From an uncultured Bacilli bacterium (GTDB lineage Bacteria > Bacillota_I > Bacilli_A > RFN20 > CAG-826): DNA of 64,000 nt. Under the pieces are notes generated by a model, which saw only the letters and a program-made list of their open reading frames with translations, was not told the origin of the DNA and made no database searches. Made by a program: the position numbers and the translations under genes. The stretch spans positions 7,541-71,540 of the forward strand of contig CAKUXV010000008.1 in assembly GCA_934700895.1 (NCBI GenBank). Reading direction: 5' to 3'. Below, piece by piece: positions 61,548 through 64,000 of this stretch. Each line of letters opens with the position of its first letter. The first letter of the stretch is position 1.

Positions 61548-61574
61548 CAGTTGCTTACAAAATGTATGCAACTG
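61548..61574. promoter_or_regulatory. 27-bp inverted-repeat operator, copy 3
   Basis: CAGTTGCTTACA and TGTATGCAACTG, complementary at 11 of 12 positions around AAA. It ends 26 bases before the Fic start codon, where it would cover the promoter. Confidence 0.88.
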
Positions 61575-61600
61575 AAGGCACGATGCAGTAAAATAAGAAG

Positions 61601-62461
61601 ATGAAAGAAAAAACATCCATTCGTTATTTTAATAAAAAGCCCGTGCGTTCCCGATGGGATGACGAAACATCGTCTTGGGTTGTGTGCGCTGTTGACCTCG
61701 TGGATGCGGTGGTAAGCACCTCAAATCCGCGTGTCTATTGGTATGCTATCAAAAAAAGGAATAAGGAATTGGCCGATCTTTGCAAATCTGTGAAGATGAC
61801 GGCTTCCGATGGGAAGAACTACGAGATGGATTGCCTGACGGATCAAGGGGTTGATTCTTTGGTTGATATACTCCCCAGCAAACAAAGGCGCGTCTTAAAG
61901 GAGTGGCTAAAAGGAAAAGATGATCCCTTGGATGAGAAAAGCAAAAAGAAGGCCTATGATTTAATTAGTTTTGGAATCATATCTAATATTGAGGTTGGCA
62001 CGACCAAAGGCCTGCAGCAAATCCATGCCTATCTTTTTGGTGGGCTGTATTCGTTTGCAGGGAAGATTCGTAGCAAGAATATTTCCAGAGGTGGCTTTAT
62101 GTTCGCTAACGCTCTCTATCTCCCTGAAATATTGAAACAAATCGATGCGATGCCAGAAAACGATATCCAACAAATCGTGGACAAATATGTGGAAATGAAT
62201 ATTGCCCACCCTTTCATGGAAGGAAACGGAAGAGCGACGAGAATTTGGCTGGATCAAATCTTAATTCGATCTCTCAAAAAATGCGTGGATTGGTCTAAAA
62301 TCAATAAAACCGATTATTTAAAGGCCATGAGCGTTTCCCCGGTAAATTCTTCTTTTATATTTCGCTTAATTAATGAATCTTTGACGAGTGATTTTGCTAA
62401 TCGAGAACTAGTGATAAAAGGAATCGATTATTCCTATTATTACGAAGAAGTTGAAGAGTAA
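61601..62461 (+). CDS. Fic domain protein with BRO-N-like N-terminal domain
   Basis: 286 residues. Residues 1-105 resemble the phage antirepressor BRO-N domain (WVVCAVDLVDAVVSTSNPRVYWYAIKKRNKEL, then LTDQGVDSLVDILPSKQ). The Fic core follows with GLYSFAGKIRSKNISRGGFMFANA and the active site MNIAHPFMEGNGRATRIWL (Glu in place of Asp is allowed). Known: Fic enzymes modify proteins with AMP; BRO-N binds DNA. A damaged paralogue lies at 57266-58072. A 27-bp inverted repeat sits at its promoter. Only a weak Shine-Dalgarno (AAGAAG) precedes the ATG. Confidence 0.92.
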   Translation: MKEKTSIRYFNKKPVRSRWDDETSSWVVCAVDLVDAVVSTSNPRVYWYAIKKRNKELADLCKSVKMTASDGKNYEMDCLTDQGVDSLVDILPSKQRRVLKEWLKGKDDPLDEKSKKKAYDLISFGIISNIEVGTTKGLQQIHAYLFGGLYSFAGKIRSKNISRGGFMFANALYLPEILKQIDAMPENDIQQIVDKYVEMNIAHPFMEGNGRATRIWLDQILIRSLKKCVDWSKINKTDYLKAMSVSPVNSSFIFRLINESLTSDFANRELVIKGIDYSYYYEEVEE

Positions 62462-62565
62462 TTTCATCGATTGTCCTCGTTGAAAGGCGAGGTCCATGTG
62501 ACTCGAATAGGCTGCCTTTAAATCGTTCTCGTTCCCCTTTCCCCGCTAACGTAGTAACATACTAG

Positions 62566-62583
62566 AGTTAATAGTAGTTAACT
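62566..62583. promoter_or_regulatory. inverted repeat upstream of the ZIP transporter
   Basis: AGTTAA-TAGTAG-TTAACT lies 22 bases before the ZIP start. The TTAA half-sites recall binding sites of zinc-sensing MarR-type regulators (AdcR/ZitR), although the spacing differs. Probable metal-responsive operator (inference). Confidence 0.5.
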
Positions 62584-62604
62584 TACTGGAAAGGAGCCGA
62601 TCCC

Positions 62605-63399
62605 ATGGAACAAATCCTCTATCCCATTCTTGGAATCTCTCTCATTTTTCTTTGCACGACTTTAGGTGCTTTTTTCGTTTTCTTTTTAGGTAAGAAGGAA
62701 ATCTCACCCCGTTTAAATAAAATCTTCACGGGCTTTGCCGCTGGGGTGATGTTCTCCGCTTCGTTTTTCTCGCTGATTAAGCCCGCCTTAGAAACAAACC
62801 TAACTTACATGCCTTCTTGGCTGGTTGTTGTTATCTCAATCCTTCTCGGTGCCTTATTTTTATGGGGCGTCGATAAGCTTGTTCCCCATTTTCACGTTTC
62901 CGAGAACCAAGAAGAAGGACTGCATTCTAAAAGGATGAGCAAGACCTCCAAGATGTTTTTGGCCGTTACGATTCATAATGTCCCCGAAGGCTTATCCGTA
63001 GGGATTGCCTTTGGGGTAGCTTTGTCCCAAGGGAATAACTTGTCTTTATTAACGGGAGCCCTTTTATTAGCGATCGGCATCGGCATTCAAAATATCCCGG
63101 AAGGAGCCGTCGTCTCCTTGCCCATCAAAAGTGAGTCGGGTTCTAGTGGAAAAGCCTTTTTGTTTGGCATGCTTTCTGGAGCGGTAGAACCTCTTGCTGC
63201 GGTTATGGGATTATTTCTTGCCATGCAAATCCAAGGAATCATGCCTTGGGCGTTAGCTTTTGCCGCGGGATGCATGATTTACGTCGTCGCGGAAGAGATG
63301 ATTCCCGAGATGAGCAGTGAGGGTCATGACCATTTTGGCGTATGGTCCTTTCTGCTTGGTTTTGTCATTATGCTGGCTTTGGACTGCATTCAGTTTTAA
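62605..63399 (+). CDS. ZIP family metal transporter
   Basis: 264 residues with eight transmembrane helices; AAAGGAG upstream. The binuclear metal site shows in TIHNVPEGLSVGIAFG (helix 4) and IQNIPEGAVVSLP (helix 5), as in ZIPB/GufA-type transporters. The cytosolic loop contains HFHVSE. Known: import of zinc, manganese or iron into the cytosol. Single gene between two accessory loci. Confidence 0.94.
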   Translation: MEQILYPILGISLIFLCTTLGAFFVFFLGKKEISPRLNKIFTGFAAGVMFSASFFSLIKPALETNLTYMPSWLVVVISILLGALFLWGVDKLVPHFHVSENQEEGLHSKRMSKTSKMFLAVTIHNVPEGLSVGIAFGVALSQGNNLSLLTGALLLAIGIGIQNIPEGAVVSLPIKSESGSSGKAFLFGMLSGAVEPLAAVMGLFLAMQIQGIMPWALAFAAGCMIYVVAEEMIPEMSSEGHDHFGVWSFLLGFVIMLALDCIQF

Positions 63400-63455
63400 T
63401 CGTCGTCCCCTCGTCTATTTGCCAAAAACATAGAATTCTATAAAAAAGGTAATTA

Positions 63456-64000
63456 GATGATTCAACGGAACAATATCTGAAAGAACTGATTGAAGCCAAG
63501 GAAAATGGTTTTCCCAAGGTCATTACTGGCATTCGAAGATGCGGGAAGTCCTATCTTTTGAAAGAAATTTACCGCAGCTATTTGCTGGAACATGGCGTGG
63601 AAGCTTCGGAAATTCTTAGCGTTGAACTCGACGACATCGTTAACGCCAAATACCGCAATCCATTTGAATTAGCGGAATACGTTAAGAATTGGGCCGCGGT
63701 ATCTTCGAAGATGCATTATGTTTTTATCGATGGGATTCAACTGGTTAGCCCGGTGATCAACCCCTCTTTTACCGATGGAAAAATCATCATCGCTAAGCCA
63801 ACGGACCCTAACGCCATCACCTTCGTAGATGTTGTTTTGGGCCTGTCACGGGTCACCAATGTCGATCTCTATGTAACGGGAAGCAATTCGAAATTATTGT
63901 CGAAAGATATCGTGACGGAATTTCGCGACAAAGCAACCAACATTCACTTGGCCCCTTTGACGTTTAAGGAATTCTACGATTTTGTAGGAGGGGATCCGCA
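63456..64000 (+). pseudogene. AAA_14/DUF4143-type ATPase, start frameshifted, cut by window end
   Basis: From 63462 to the end of the window an open frame reads DDSTEQYLKELIEAKENGFPKVITGIRRCGKSYLLKEIYRS (quoted in parts), with Walker A GIRRCGKS and later YVFIDGIQLV, ITFVDVVLGLSRV, DLYVTGSNSKLLS and LAPLTFKEFYDF. The only good start, the ATG at 63457 preceded by AAAAAGG, is out of frame by one base. In Walker B the usual Glu (FIDEIQ) is Gly. Both suggest an inactive gene. The 3' part lies outside the window. Confidence 0.7.

Noticed and set aside
1..64000. TGA read as tryptophan (mycoplasma-type code)
   Set aside because: Trp is encoded by TGG throughout and many genes end properly at TGA; the standard code fits all intact genes.
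1..64000. Insertion sequences, prophage or integrase in the accessory regions
   Set aside because: No transposase, integrase, phage structural gene or terminal inverted repeats were recognised; the islands show no visible mobility gene inside this window.

Overview
The window reads as the chromosome of a Bacillota (Firmicutes) bacterium of moderate G+C content, probably a host-associated member of the Bacilli/Erysipelotrichia-like lineages. That placement is inferred from gene content: a heterodimeric LmrCD-type ABC exporter, a NusG domain II/Gx-transporter pair, a double-FeoA FeoB locus, an IMP dehydrogenase without CBS domains, many Fic, DUF4143-ATPase and toxin-antitoxin genes, and clear Shine-Dalgarno sites. 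The standard genetic code is used and TGA is a true stop. No ribosomal RNA, transposase, integrase or CRISPR array is visible.

Bases 1-15000 are an accessory island without metabolic genes. A tight co-directional operon (1-7219) encodes a PP2C-type phosphatase, three proteins I cannot assign (one with a HEPN-like C-terminus), a beta-rich protein, a WYL regulator fused to tandem winged helices of which one resembles the FtsK gamma domain, and a DUF4097-like beta-solenoid protein. A minimal soluble FtsK-type ATPase lies on the opposite strand (8371-9018). It is followed by a second WYL-type regulator with a zinc ribbon, two related proteins of unknown function (7614-8339 and 10825-11583), a HExxH metalloprotease-like protein, and a soluble FtsH-like AAA+ metalloprotease. 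This is the best candidate for an undescribed system: phosphatase signalling, two WYL regulators, two motor ATPases and two metalloproteases.

Bases 15000-19700 hold DUF4143 ATPases (one intact behind 23-bp repeats, one broken) and an AbiE toxin-antitoxin pair whose toxin gene carries an apparent single-base deletion. Bases 19700-31900 are more ordinary: fucU, NusG domain II plus Gx transporter, TetR, a large FAD/Fe-S oxidoreductase followed by an orphan hypA, the feoA-feoA-feoB-Cys-rich iron(II) uptake operon, a HigBA module and a MATE exporter.

Bases 31950-47700 hold tRNA-Arg, a Fic protein, two lipoproteins, and a purine/pyrimidine salvage region: apt, an AzgA-type permease, upp, two hpt paralogues, guaB, guaA and an NCS2 uracil/xanthine permease. 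Most units are bounded by intrinsic terminators. Bases 47700-56300 hold the ABC exporter pair, a second Fic gene, a BspA-like protein, a broken deacetylase, an AEC transporter, an MgtC-like protein and tRNA-Ala/tRNA-Met.

Bases 56300-64000 are another accessory region. It has a Phd-ParE module, a broken and an intact BRO-N/Fic gene, two broken DUF4143-type ATPases, a fluoride riboswitch in front of a cation:proton antiporter, and a ZIP metal transporter. Three genes here share a near-identical 27-bp inverted-repeat operator, which suggests a small common regulon of Fic and DUF4143 genes. Many genes of these families are disrupted by one or two single-base changes, whereas the metabolic genes are intact.
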